Source of the DNA: Flavobacterium crocinum
GTDB lineage: Bacteria > Bacteroidota > Bacteroidia > Flavobacteriales > Flavobacteriaceae
Direction: 5' to 3'
Assembly (NCBI RefSeq): GCF_003122385.1
Contig: NZ_CP029255.1
Location: 5,394,001-5,458,000 of the forward strand
DNA length: 64,000 nt
Position 1 is the stretch's first letter. Every line of letters starts with the position of its first letter. Of the stretch, positions 33,461-41,782 are shown piece after piece. The notes beneath the pieces are model-generated. The model worked only from the letters and a program-made list of their open reading frames with translations, did not search any database and was not told the origin of the DNA. The translations under genes and the position numbers were made by a program.

Positions 33461-34351
33461 ATGAAAATTATAATTACAGGTTCTTTAGGGAACATCAGCA
33501 AACCTTTAACTAAGGAGTTAGTACAAAAAGGACATTCTGTTACTGTTGTTACAAGCAGTAATTCGAGACAAGAAGAAATTGAAAAATTAGGAGCGTCTGC
33601 AGCAATTGGTTCTGTAGACGATTTAGATTTTTTAGCACAAACTTTTACCGGTGCAGATGCCGTGTATTGCATGATTCCACGTGCCAATTATTTTGACCCT
33701 AATTTGGATTTGGATGCCTTTACCCGTAAAATTGGAAATAATTATGCCGAAGCAATCCAAAAATCCGGTGTAAAACGAGTTGTTTTTTTAAGCAGCATTG
33801 GCGCACATTTAGAGCAAAATTCAGGAATTATTCAGCGTTACAATGAAATTGAATCTGTTTTTAACACACTTTCAGATGTTTCAATAACATTTATGCGTCC
33901 AACTTCTTTCTATTACAATTTACTGGCCTATATTCCGATGATCAAAAACCAGGGATTTATTGCTGCCAATTATGGAGCCGACCAATTAATTCCGTGGGTT
34001 TCTCCAAATGACATTGCAACCGCAATTACAGAAGAATTAACCACTCCGCTTGACGGAAGAAAAATTCGTTACGTTGCCAGTGAAGAATTAACAGGAAATG
34101 AAACTGTCAAAATTCTTGGAGAAGCAATTGGAAAACCCGATTTAAAATGGGTTTTAATTAGTGACAAAGAAACTTTCGATGGTTTGGTTAACATTGGAAT
34201 GCAACCCAAAATTGCACAAGGTCTTACAGAAATGTACGCCGGACTTTATAATGGTACTTTAGGCGAGGATTACTATAAAAACAGACCTTCGGAAATGGGA
34301 AAAACAAAACTCGCAGATTACGCAAAGGAATTTGCGGCAATTTATAATTAA
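33461..34351 (+). CDS. NmrA-like NAD(P)-binding protein
   Basis: A 296-residue atypical short-chain dehydrogenase-like protein with an N-terminal Rossmann motif ITGSLGNISKPL (about 4-15), then GASAAIGSVDDLDFL, ADAVYCMIPR and SGVKRVVFLSSIGAH, all typical of NmrA/HSCARG and quinone-reductase-like proteins. It lacks a clear YxxxK catalytic pair in the usual place, so it is more likely a redox sensor or a reductase of the QOR2 type. The AraC regulator starts 19 bases after its stop, so the two may be co-transcribed and functionally linked. Confidence 0.85.
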   Translation: MKIIITGSLGNISKPLTKELVQKGHSVTVVTSSNSRQEEIEKLGASAAIGSVDDLDFLAQTFTGADAVYCMIPRANYFDPNLDLDAFTRKIGNNYAEAIQKSGVKRVVFLSSIGAHLEQNSGIIQRYNEIESVFNTLSDVSITFMRPTSFYYNLLAYIPMIKNQGFIAANYGADQLIPWVSPNDIATAITEELTTPLDGRKIRYVASEELTGNETVKILGEAIGKPDLKWVLISDKETFDGLVNIGMQPKIAQGLTEMYAGLYNGTLGEDYYKNRPSEMGKTKLADYAKEFAAIYN

Positions 34352-34370
34352 AAATTAAGTATCTTAGGTT

Positions 34371-35285
34371 ATGGCAAATCAACAACCACACAGAGTAAAA
34401 AGCATCTGCGAATTTCACGAGTTTCGGGATTTGCCAAAACCTGAGCATCCTTTGGTAAGCGTTTACAATTTTGAAGATCTAAAATACCTTAACGAAGAAG
34501 AACCCAAAAGTCTGATACTTGATTTTTATTCCATTGCACTCAAAAGAAATGCAAATGCAAAAATGCGTTACGGTCAGCAGGAATATGACTTTAAAGAAGG
34601 CGTTTTATTATTTATTGCTCCGGGGCAGGTGTTTTCTATAGAAGGGAATGCCGAATTGCAGCATACCGGATATTCGTTACTGATTCATCCTGATTTTTTA
34701 TGGAATACGCCTCTCGCGCAAAAAATCAAACAATATGAATACTTTGGATATGCTGTTCATGAAGCTTTACACTTGTCTGATAAAGAAGAAAAAATGATTA
34801 TTGATATCATGAAAAATATCCAGCACGAATATCAGTCCAATATCGATAAATTTAGTCAGGACGTGATTATTGCGCAAATTGATCTGCTTCTCACCTATTC
34901 TGAACGTTTTTACAACAGACAGTTTATAACCCGAAAAATAAGTAATCACGAAATTCTGGCTCGTCTGGAAAAACTGCTGGAAGATTTTTTCAATACTGAT
35001 TTCCTTACCCGAAAAGGACTTCCAACGGTACAGTATATAGCCGAAAATTTAAACGTTTCTCCAAACTATTTAAGCGGATTATTAAAACATCTTACAGGAC
35101 AAAGCACCCAACAACACATTCATAACAAATTAATTGAAAAGGCAAAAGAGAAACTTTCAACTACAAATTTGTCCATTAGCGAAATTGCTTTCGAATTAGG
35201 TTTTGAGCATCAGCAATCCTTCAGCAAATTATTTAAAACAAAGACCAATTTTTCTCCATTAGAATTCAGACAATCATTTAATTAA
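34371..35285 (+). CDS. AraC-family transcriptional regulator
   Basis: A 304-residue regulator. The N-terminal part (about 40-130) looks like a cupin-type sensing domain (LLFIAPGQVFSIEG), and residues about 195-300 hold the two AraC helix-turn-helix motifs (VQYIAENLNVSPNYLSGLLKHLTG, then ISEIAFELGFEHQQSFSKLFK). It lies directly behind the NmrA-like gene and probably controls it, perhaps through the palindrome at 33425. The effector is unknown. Confidence 0.9.
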   Translation: MANQQPHRVKSICEFHEFRDLPKPEHPLVSVYNFEDLKYLNEEEPKSLILDFYSIALKRNANAKMRYGQQEYDFKEGVLLFIAPGQVFSIEGNAELQHTGYSLLIHPDFLWNTPLAQKIKQYEYFGYAVHEALHLSDKEEKMIIDIMKNIQHEYQSNIDKFSQDVIIAQIDLLLTYSERFYNRQFITRKISNHEILARLEKLLEDFFNTDFLTRKGLPTVQYIAENLNVSPNYLSGLLKHLTGQSTQQHIHNKLIEKAKEKLSTTNLSISEIAFELGFEHQQSFSKLFKTKTNFSPLEFRQSFN

Positions 35286-35350
35286 AAAGAAACTTCTCTG
35301 AAAGTTTTCAAAAATCTTCCTAAATTCGTTGTACTAAAACACGAAAAATT

Positions 35351-35764
35351 ATGAACCCACTTTTTAGAAACACTCTGGCAGTTCTTGCCGGCCTTGTTAT
35401 TGGTAGTATTGTCAATATGAGTATTCTTTCAATTAGTGGTTCTATAATTCCGGCGCCAAACGGTGTAGATGTTACAACTCCAGAAGGACTAAAAGCAACC
35501 ATGCATTTGTTTGAACCGAAACATTTTCTTTTTCCGTTTTTAGCACATGCCATCGGGACTTTTGCGGGAGCCTTGACAACTGCATTGATTGCAGCTTCGA
35601 ACAAAACCAAACTGGCTTTTTTTATTGGAGCTTTCTTTTTGTTTGGAGGAATTGTAATGGTTTACACTTTGCCGTCTCCGGTTTGGTTTAGCATTATAGA
35701 TTTAGTTTTTGCTTATATTCCGACAGCTTATCTGGCTTCTAAAATTGCTTTAAAAAAGAAATAG
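35351..35764 (+). CDS. Hypothetical small membrane protein
   Basis: A 137-residue protein with four likely membrane helices (about 8-32, 58-78, 82-102, 112-130). It has an extracytoplasmic loop after helix 1 that reads PAPNGVDVTTPEGLKATMHLFEPKHFLFPF. The pattern occurs in unannotated Bacteroidota membrane proteins of similar length. No domain was recognised. A -7-like TAAATTCG lies at about 35320. The gene ends three bases before the ArsR-like gene and is probably co-transcribed with it. Confidence 0.75.
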   Translation: MNPLFRNTLAVLAGLVIGSIVNMSILSISGSIIPAPNGVDVTTPEGLKATMHLFEPKHFLFPFLAHAIGTFAGALTTALIAASNKTKLAFFIGAFFLFGGIVMVYTLPSPVWFSIIDLVFAYIPTAYLASKIALKKK

Positions 35765-35766
35765 TC

Positions 35767-35979
35767 ATGAGTATTGAATCTTCTGCAAAACCTGCCAAAA
35801 AATGCTACGAACATTTGGGAGGCAAACTAGGCGAATTGCTTTTGGAAAACTTTGCCGATAAAAAATGGATTGCCAAAAAATCTCCTTCAGATAAACATTT
35901 TTACATTACAGAATTAGGAGAAAAAGAATTTACAAAATTGGGAATTGATCTTTCCAAAATCAAATCCGAAGCCATTTAA
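35767..35979 (+). CDS. Lone C-terminal domain of an ArsR-type regulator
   Basis: A 70-residue protein that matches the C-terminal part of some ArsR/SmtB-type regulators: KKCYEHLGGKLGELLLENFADKKWI (about 12-36), then FYITELGEKEFTKLGIDL (about 46-63). In full-length proteins this segment follows a winged helix-turn-helix, which is missing here. No HTH-coding sequence precedes it; the membrane-protein gene ends three bases upstream. It may be a remnant or a free-standing regulatory peptide. The ATG is in a normal position. Confidence 0.6.
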   Translation: MSIESSAKPAKKCYEHLGGKLGELLLENFADKKWIAKKSPSDKHFYITELGEKEFTKLGIDLSKIKSEAI

Positions 35980-36059
35980 TTTTATAAAAATCAAGTCATT
36001 TTCTGCAATATTTATAGCGGTTAATTTCATACCTTAGTTTGCTTTAAAATTATTGAATT

Positions 36060-36428
36060 ATGACTAAGAAAGAAATCGCTAAAAACTTCCTGAACCTTGC
36101 CGCTAAGGGGCATTCTCACGAAGGTTTTCGATTATATGTCGGAAAGAATTTCAAACATCATAACGCTCATTTCAAAGGCGATGCACAAACATTAATGCTA
36201 GCCATGGAAGAATCTGCAAGAACAAATCCTAATAAGATTTTTAAAATTCATCATATACTCGAAGACGAAAATCTGGTTGCCGTTCATTCGCACCTAAAAC
36301 AAAGTCCCACAGATATTGGTTTTGCCGTAGTTCACATCCTAAAATTCAAAGAAGATAAAATCATCGAACTTTGGGATTTAGGTCAGCCAATTCCAAAAGA
36401 AACTATTAACGAAAATGGAATGTTTTAG
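36060..36428 (+). CDS. SnoaL-like / nuclear transport factor 2 family protein
   Basis: A 122-residue single-domain NTF2-like protein: KEIAKNFLNLAAKGHSHEGFRLYVGKNFKHHNAHFKG (about 3-40), the central HHILEDENLVAVHSHLK strand pair and FAVVHILKFKEDKIIELWDLGQPIP (about 89-113), typical of SnoaL-like proteins. These act as small-molecule cyclases, dehydratases or binding proteins. Nothing in the neighbourhood indicates a ligand. The downstream gap is filled with repeats. Confidence 0.85.
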   Translation: MTKKEIAKNFLNLAAKGHSHEGFRLYVGKNFKHHNAHFKGDAQTLMLAMEESARTNPNKIFKIHHILEDENLVAVHSHLKQSPTDIGFAVVHILKFKEDKIIELWDLGQPIPKETINENGMF

Positions 36429-36648
36429 TTTATAATTTTAGTGGTCAGTGTTCAGTTTTTTAGTGGTCAGTCAAATTAGCACTGAAAACTAGTGGTCAGT
36501 GTTCAGCTTTTTTTTTTAGTGGTCAGTCAAATTTGCACTGAATAATGAAACTAAAGATTGAGACTAAAAACTTAAATACTGAACACTAAATACTGAACAC
36601 TAAAAAACTGAACACCGAACACTAAAAAACCTGAACACTGAACACTAA
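36429..36648. repeat. Degenerate repeat array with inverted halves
   Basis: The left half consists of TAGTGGTCAGTGTTCAGTTTT units in several variants, and the right half of ACTGAACACTAAA units (at least five, with variations). The right half is the reverse complement of the left in base content, so the transcript could fold into a long imperfect hairpin. Units are about 10 bases and locally homogeneous. Confidence 0.75.
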
Positions 36649-37689
36649 ATGAACTTTATTACTAAAACCGCTCTATTATTACTTTTCACCTTTAGCAGCT
36701 GTCATTCATTGGCACAAAAAAAAGACGATTACAAAAAAAGCATTGACAGCTTAATTCAAAATACAAATCCGGTTTTTAATGGTGTTGTCATTGTTTCTCA
36801 AAACGGAAAAACAATATATTCAAAAGCTAAAGGATATTCCAATTTTGAAACTAAAAAACCTTTGACATTAGACAGTCAATTTGAAATTATGTCACTTACC
36901 AGACAAATTACGGCTGCTTTGATTTTGAAAGAAGTTGAAAAAGGTAAAATTGATCTGCATACTCCAATAAAAAAATACCTTCCCAATTTAAAACAAACAT
37001 GGGCAGATACTATAACAATCCATCAGTTATTAAATCATTCGCATGGAATCACTGATTTACAAAAACCTTTGCTTTTTAAATCTGGAAGTGATTTTAAATA
37101 TGGAAATGAAGGTTATCCAATACTCGGTCAGATTCTTGAATCTGTATCAAAAAAAAGCTATTCAGATCTTACTAATGATTTGTTTAAAAAGCTTAAAATG
37201 AACAATACCTTTTGTTACTCACAAGATAAGGACAGGAATTTAGTTACTGGATATATGAATAATGGTGGTACTTTAGAAAAAGCGGAGAATAATTTAATAT
37301 CACCCTACAAAGTACCTTCGAGCGGTCTTATTTCTACTGTTAATGATCTTTTAATCTGGAATAATAATCTTCACAAAGGAAAAATTCTAAAACCCGAATC
37401 ATACAAATTGATGACATCGTATACGATTAAAAATCAACATAATTTCTTTGGAAAAGAAAAAGAAGGCTATGGTTATGGTTTAAGAATTATTGAACAAGAA
37501 GCCATAAAATATTTTGGACATACTGGTCTTGGTAACGGATTTTCTGCTGTAAATTTGTATTTCCCCGAAAGCGACGTCAGCATGATAGTTTTAGAAAATC
37601 AGATGCCTGAAGATTCTAATTTGTTTTATGCATCAGAATTTAAAATCAAAAACATTCTTTTTAAAAGTGATTTGTTAAACCAAAAATAA
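36649..37689 (+). CDS. Beta-lactamase-fold serine hydrolase homologue with altered SxxK motif
   Basis: A 346-residue secreted protein (signal peptide about 1-22, with FSSC suggesting a possible lipoprotein) of the class C beta-lactamase/DD-peptidase-like family. Motif 1 is SLTR at Ser82-Arg85 instead of SxxK. Motif 2 is intact as Tyr151-Gly-Asn153 (YGNEGYPILGQ) and motif 3 as His291-Thr-Gly (FGHTGLGNG). The replaced lysine normally activates the serine, so activity may be reduced or altered. The remaining fold (LNHSHGITDL, PSSGLISTVNDLLIWNN) is well preserved. Such proteins hydrolyse small esters or peptides, or act in envelope maintenance. Confidence 0.8.
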   Translation: MNFITKTALLLLFTFSSCHSLAQKKDDYKKSIDSLIQNTNPVFNGVVIVSQNGKTIYSKAKGYSNFETKKPLTLDSQFEIMSLTRQITAALILKEVEKGKIDLHTPIKKYLPNLKQTWADTITIHQLLNHSHGITDLQKPLLFKSGSDFKYGNEGYPILGQILESVSKKSYSDLTNDLFKKLKMNNTFCYSQDKDRNLVTGYMNNGGTLEKAENNLISPYKVPSSGLISTVNDLLIWNNNLHKGKILKPESYKLMTSYTIKNQHNFFGKEKEGYGYGLRIIEQEAIKYFGHTGLGNGFSAVNLYFPESDVSMIVLENQMPEDSNLFYASEFKIKNILFKSDLLNQK

Positions 37690-37696
37690 ACTCAAA

Positions 37697-38119
37697 ATGG
37701 CTGTCAATAAAACCACTGAAACTACAAACAGCGTTACCGATTTTATTAATGCTGTCGAGAATGAAGTAAAAAGAAACGATGCTTTTGAACTTCTTAAAAT
37801 TATACAGGAAATAACTGGTTTTGAGCCCAAAATTTGGGGACCAAGCATTATAGGTTTTGGCAGTTATCATTACAAATATGACAGCGGTCATGAGGGCGAT
37901 GCACCTTTAGCCGGATTTTCGCCAAGAAAAACAGCCTTGACGGTTTATTTTTATCTTCCTGAAAAAGAAAGAGAAGAACTTTTACCAAAACTTGGAAAAC
38001 ATACTTCCTCTAAAGCTTGCATTTACATTAAAAAATTAACTGACATCGATATCGAAATTTTAAAAAAGATAATTTTACTATCGAAAGAATATACTCAAAA
38101 ATTATATCCCCCTAAATAA
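37697..38119 (+). CDS. DUF1801 domain protein
   Basis: A 140-residue protein. Features: FELLKIIQEITGFEPKIWGPSIIGFGSYHYKYDSGHEGDAPLAGFSPRK (about 33-82) and GKHTSSKACIYIKKLTDIDIEIL (about 102-124), the classical DUF1801 pattern with GSYHYKY. No signal peptide; cytosolic. It begins seven bases after the previous stop codon and ends directly against the next ATG, so the three genes 36649-39223 probably form one transcript. The function is not established. Confidence 0.85.
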   Translation: MAVNKTTETTNSVTDFINAVENEVKRNDAFELLKIIQEITGFEPKIWGPSIIGFGSYHYKYDSGHEGDAPLAGFSPRKTALTVYFYLPEKEREELLPKLGKHTSSKACIYIKKLTDIDIEILKKIILLSKEYTQKLYPPK

Positions 38120-39223
38120 ATGATCACATTTTTAATTCTATTAGCACTAATAGCATTTGCTCTTTATCGATTTTTAAAACATCCAAAATTTGGAAAAGCA
38201 CCTTCAGGAGAAAGGCTAACTTTAATTCAGAATTCACCACAATATAAAAACGGAAAATTCGAAAATCAGAGCTTTACGCCCGATCTCGCCGAAGGAGCAA
38301 GTATGACTGGAGTTTTGTTTGAATTTTTCTTTAAAAAAGTAGAACGAAAAGTCCCTACCGATTTAATTCCGTCTGTAAAAACCAATTTACATGAATTGCC
38401 AATTGATCAGGATGTTTTGGTTTGGTTTGGGCATTCGTCATATTTTATTCAGCTTGAAGGGAAACGTTTTTTGATTGATCCTGTTTTCAGTGGCAACGCC
38501 TCTCCTATTCCAGGCACAACAAAATCATTTAAAGGAAGTGATATTTATACTGTTGAGGATCTTCCTGAAATTGATTATTTATTGATTACCCACGATCATT
38601 ACGATCATTTGGATTACGATACCATTCTGAAATTAAAGTCTAAAACAAAAAAAATAATTACCGCTCTTGGCGTTGGTTCTCATTTTGAATTCTGGGGATT
38701 TCCAGCTGAAAATATTATCGAAAAAGACTGGTTTTCCAAAATCGAATTAGATGAAAAACTAACACTTTATACAGCGCCTTCCAGACATTTCTCGGGAAGA
38801 AGTTTTAAAAGATGTAATACACTTTGGACTTCTTTTATTTTAGAGACTAAAGATTTCAAAATGTATTTGGGCGGAGACAGCGGTTATGATAAACATTTTG
38901 CAGAAATCGGCGAAAAATACGGCCCGTTTGATATTGCTTTACTGGATAATGGCCAATACAACGAAAAATGGAAATACATTCACAATATGCCGGAAGATGT
39001 TGTAACAGCGATGAAAGACCTCAAAGCAAAAAGAGTATTTCCGGTACATTCCTCTAAATTTGCTCTTTCGCTACATTCCTGGGACGAACCTTTAACTAAA
39101 GTAACGGAACTGAATAGTTTAAGCGAAAATCCGATTCCGTTGATAACTCCTATGATTGGCGAAAAAGTGGAACTGAAAAATGAAAAACAGGAATTTAAAC
39201 AATGGTGGCGCAATATTCGTTAA
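38120..39223 (+). CDS. MBL-fold hydrolase, NAPE-PLD/UlaG-like, membrane-anchored
   Basis: A 367-residue protein. An N-terminal membrane helix (about 2-17) is followed by a metallo-beta-lactamase fold with WFGHSSYFIQLEGKRFLIDPV (about 96-116), metal motif HDHYDH (158-163), later ligands in PSRHFSGR (about 230-237) and LGGDSGYD (about 253-260), and VFPVHSSKF near 310. This arrangement is that of the NAPE-PLD-like/UlaG group, which hydrolyse phosphodiester or lactone bonds. The start abuts the preceding stop codon. Substrate unknown; a lipid is plausible given the membrane anchor. Confidence 0.85.
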   Translation: MITFLILLALIAFALYRFLKHPKFGKAPSGERLTLIQNSPQYKNGKFENQSFTPDLAEGASMTGVLFEFFFKKVERKVPTDLIPSVKTNLHELPIDQDVLVWFGHSSYFIQLEGKRFLIDPVFSGNASPIPGTTKSFKGSDIYTVEDLPEIDYLLITHDHYDHLDYDTILKLKSKTKKIITALGVGSHFEFWGFPAENIIEKDWFSKIELDEKLTLYTAPSRHFSGRSFKRCNTLWTSFILETKDFKMYLGGDSGYDKHFAEIGEKYGPFDIALLDNGQYNEKWKYIHNMPEDVVTAMKDLKAKRVFPVHSSKFALSLHSWDEPLTKVTELNSLSENPIPLITPMIGEKVELKNEKQEFKQWWRNIR

Positions 39224-39297
39224 TTGTTAATTGTAATGTCACCCGGAGCGATTCGGTCAAACTTGAAACCTGAAACTTCTAACTTACAAAACCAAAA

Positions 39298-40422
39298 ATG
39301 AACCTAAAAAACTTCATAATTACCATAACCTTTCTCCTGAGTTGTAATCTGTTTTCTCAAAACACTTATGTCTTTTTAGGATCTTATAACCGTGATAAAT
39401 CGGCAGAAGCGATTCAGGTGTATCAGTTGGATACTATTAGTGGAAAATTGACAAAGTTTACTTCGGTTACCAATATTGTTAATCCTTCTTATTTGACTGT
39501 TTCTCCTAACGGAAAATACGTTTACGCCTGTACCGATACCAAAACACCGAATGCAGGAAGTGTTAGTAGTTTTGAATTTAGTCCCTCGAATAAAACTTTG
39601 ACTTTTTTAAACAGTCAGAGAAGCGGCGGTGAAAACCCTGTTTATGTTTCGGTTCATAAAACCGGAAAATGGATCGTAAACGCCAATTATACAGAAGGAA
39701 GTGTTTCTGTTTTTTCTGTTTTGGAAAATGGCAAAATCGATTCGATTGCGCAAAATTTTCAATATATGGACGGGAGTGTTAATAAAGAAAGACAAACCAG
39801 ATCACATGTGCATTCGGCAGTATTTTCACCTCAATTTGACTACTTATTTTTACCCGATTTAGGAGCCGATAAAATTCGTTGTTATGCTTTTGACGAAAAT
39901 CAAAAAAGACCTTTGGTGGAAACAAAAAATCCATTTACAAAAACCGATTTAGAAGCCGGACCAAGACATTTTACTTTTCATCCCAATCAAAAATATGGAT
40001 ATTGTATCGAAGAAATGGCTGGACAAATAAGTGTTTACAGTTATGAAAATGGCATTTTAAATAAAATCCAGCGCATAGCCACACATCCTGATAAAATAAA
40101 AGACGGTTTTGAAAGTTCTGATATTCATATTTCACCGGACGGAAAATTTCTGTATGCTACAAATCGAGGGAAAGAAAACAATATCGCCATTTTTTCAATC
40201 GCTAAAAACGGACTATTGAAAAACATTGGCTACCAATCGACTTTAGGAAAACATCCACGAGTTTTTGCTATGGACGAAAGCGGAAAATTTTTAGTTGCTT
40301 CGAATGTTAATACCGGGAATGTGGTAGTTTTTAAAAGAGATCCCAAAACAGGATTGCTTAAAAAAGTAGGTAAAGAAGTAAAAATGGAAAACGTTTCCTG
40401 TGTTCAGATTAAAAGAATTTAA
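39298..40422 (+). CDS. Lactonase family beta-propeller protein (6-phosphogluconolactonase-like)
   Basis: A 374-residue protein with a signal peptide (about 1-20, ending LFSQ) and a seven-bladed YbhE/Pgl-type lactonase fold. Recurrent blade motifs are seen: NPSYLTVSPNGKYVYAC (about 62-78), GENPVYVSVHKTGKWIVNANY (about 110-130), SHVHSAVFSPQFDYLFLPDLGAD, GPRHFTFHPNQKYGYCIEE, SSDIHISPDGKFLYATNRG and HPRVFAMDESGKFL. The known cytosolic homologue hydrolyses 6-phosphogluconolactone. An exported form must act on another lactone or carbohydrate, so the name is kept general. No partner is adjacent. Confidence 0.85.
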   Translation: MNLKNFIITITFLLSCNLFSQNTYVFLGSYNRDKSAEAIQVYQLDTISGKLTKFTSVTNIVNPSYLTVSPNGKYVYACTDTKTPNAGSVSSFEFSPSNKTLTFLNSQRSGGENPVYVSVHKTGKWIVNANYTEGSVSVFSVLENGKIDSIAQNFQYMDGSVNKERQTRSHVHSAVFSPQFDYLFLPDLGADKIRCYAFDENQKRPLVETKNPFTKTDLEAGPRHFTFHPNQKYGYCIEEMAGQISVYSYENGILNKIQRIATHPDKIKDGFESSDIHISPDGKFLYATNRGKENNIAIFSIAKNGLLKNIGYQSTLGKHPRVFAMDESGKFLVASNVNTGNVVVFKRDPKTGLLKKVGKEVKMENVSCVQIKRI

Positions 40423-40475
40423 CCCTCGCTTTTCTACTCTTAGAAATGACAAATAACTGATAAAAAAATCAAAAA

Positions 40476-41000
40476 ATGACAGCATCAAATTTCAACTTAC
40501 AGCCTGATATTCTTGAAGATGAAATTGTAAAACTAATTCCATTAAAAGAAGAACACTTTGAAGCCTTATTCGAAGCGGCATCAGATCCTTTAATCTGGGA
40601 ACAGCATCCTTCAAAAGACAGGTACCACAGAGAAGGTTTTACCACTTTCTTTAAAGCTGCAATGGATTCAAAAGGTTCATTTTTAATTCTTGATAAACAG
40701 ACAAACGAAGTAATGGGTACAACCCGTTTTTATGAATACAATCCAGAAAAATCAAGTGTGGCAATTGGTTATACTTTCATTACAAGAAAATATTGGGGCG
40801 GACCTTATAATAAATCCAATAAAGAACTTTTAATCGATTATGCTTTTCAACATGTTAATTCGGTATTTTTTCACGTTGGAACTGAAAACTTCCGATCTCA
40901 AAAAGCCGTTTTAAAACTCGGAGCAGAAAAATCCAGAGACATGATAATTACAGCAAACGGCATTGACATGCCTTATTATGAATATGAATTGAAAAAGTAA
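40476..41000 (+). CDS. GNAT family N-acetyltransferase (RimJ/RimL type)
   Basis: A 174-residue acetyltransferase. It has the Acetyltransf_3 pattern: LIPLKEEHFEALFEAASDPLIWEQHP (about 20-45), VMGTTRFYEYNPEKSSVAIGYTFI (about 78-101), the AcCoA-region YWGGPYNKSNKELLIDYAF and FRSQKAVLKLGAEK (about 134-147). It would acetylate an amine or a ribosomal protein N-terminus. The last residues (YYEYELKK) are usual. The downstream gap contains a degenerate inverted-repeat array. Confidence 0.88.
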   Translation: MTASNFNLQPDILEDEIVKLIPLKEEHFEALFEAASDPLIWEQHPSKDRYHREGFTTFFKAAMDSKGSFLILDKQTNEVMGTTRFYEYNPEKSSVAIGYTFITRKYWGGPYNKSNKELLIDYAFQHVNSVFFHVGTENFRSQKAVLKLGAEKSRDMIITANGIDMPYYEYELKK

Positions 41001-41001
41001 T

Positions 41002-41119
41002 ATGTTAAGGGTTATGAATTATGAGTTACAATTTTGAACAATTAACGTATAATACATAACCCTTAACATATAACCTTTAACTCATAATTCTTAACACATA
41101 ACCCTTAACTCATAACATT
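41002..41119. repeat. Degenerate TTAACTCATAAC array with inverted halves
   Basis: The left part (41002-41028) reads ATGTTAAGGGTTATGAATTATGAGTTA. The right part repeats its reverse complement in about six variants (CATAACCCTTAAC, CTCATAATTCTTAACACATAACCC). The transcript could form a long imperfect hairpin. Confidence 0.75.
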
Positions 41120-41131
41120 TAATAATAAAAA

Positions 41132-41713
41132 ATGAAAAGAATAACAGTCTTCTGTGCCTCTAGTTTTGGAACAGAAAAAATATATGAAGAACAAGCAATC
41201 GCTCTGGGAAAAACTTTAGCAGAACAAAATATAGAATTAGTTTACGGAGGTGCCAATGTTGGTTTGATGGGTGCTGTTGCAGATGGCGCATTGAATGCAG
41301 GCGGAAAAGTGATTGGTGTGCTGCCTAACTTTTTGAGATCAAAAGAAATCGCGCACCAAAATTTAACTGAACTTATTTTGGTTGAAAGCATGCACGAACG
41401 TAAAACTAAAATGAATGATTTATGCGACGGCGTAATTGCTTTACCAGGCGGTTTTGGAACTCTCGAAGAACTTTTTGAAATGCTGACCTGGGCACAATTA
41501 GGACTTCATAAAAAACCAATTGCAATCTTAAATGTAGATGGTTTTTATGACTCACTTATAGAATTACTAAAAACCATGACCTCTAAAGGTTTACTTAAAG
41601 AAGTGAACAGAGAAATGCTTTTAATTAGTGATAATATCGATGATTTGTTGCATCAAATGAAAAATTACACTGCACCAACAGTTGGAAAATGGATTGATAA
41701 AAAGAAGTCTTAA
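41132..41713 (+). CDS. LOG family protein (TIGR00730)
   Basis: A 193-residue Rossmann-like protein of the lysine-decarboxylase-like / LOG family. Both signature elements are present: FCASSFGTEKIYEEQA (about 6-21) with VYGGANVGLMGAVADGAL (about 37-54), and MHERKTKMNDLCDGVIALPGGFGTLEELFE (about 88-117), containing PGGxGTxxE. Members with this motif hydrolyse nucleoside 5'-monophosphates, releasing free cytokinin or ribose-5-phosphate, and are often misnamed lysine decarboxylases. No pathway partner adjoins it. Confidence 0.92.
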   Translation: MKRITVFCASSFGTEKIYEEQAIALGKTLAEQNIELVYGGANVGLMGAVADGALNAGGKVIGVLPNFLRSKEIAHQNLTELILVESMHERKTKMNDLCDGVIALPGGFGTLEELFEMLTWAQLGLHKKPIAILNVDGFYDSLIELLKTMTSKGLLKEVNREMLLISDNIDDLLHQMKNYTAPTVGKWIDKKKS

Positions 41714-41782
41714 TACTAAAAAAACTTTAACAGTAATTTCTAATTCTATACATTCGTGGCCTAATTAATCGACCAAAAAAAC

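Noticed and set aside
39298..40422. Cytosolic 6-phosphogluconolactonase (pgl)
   Set aside because: The signal peptide places it outside the cytosol, so the specific metabolic name is not used.
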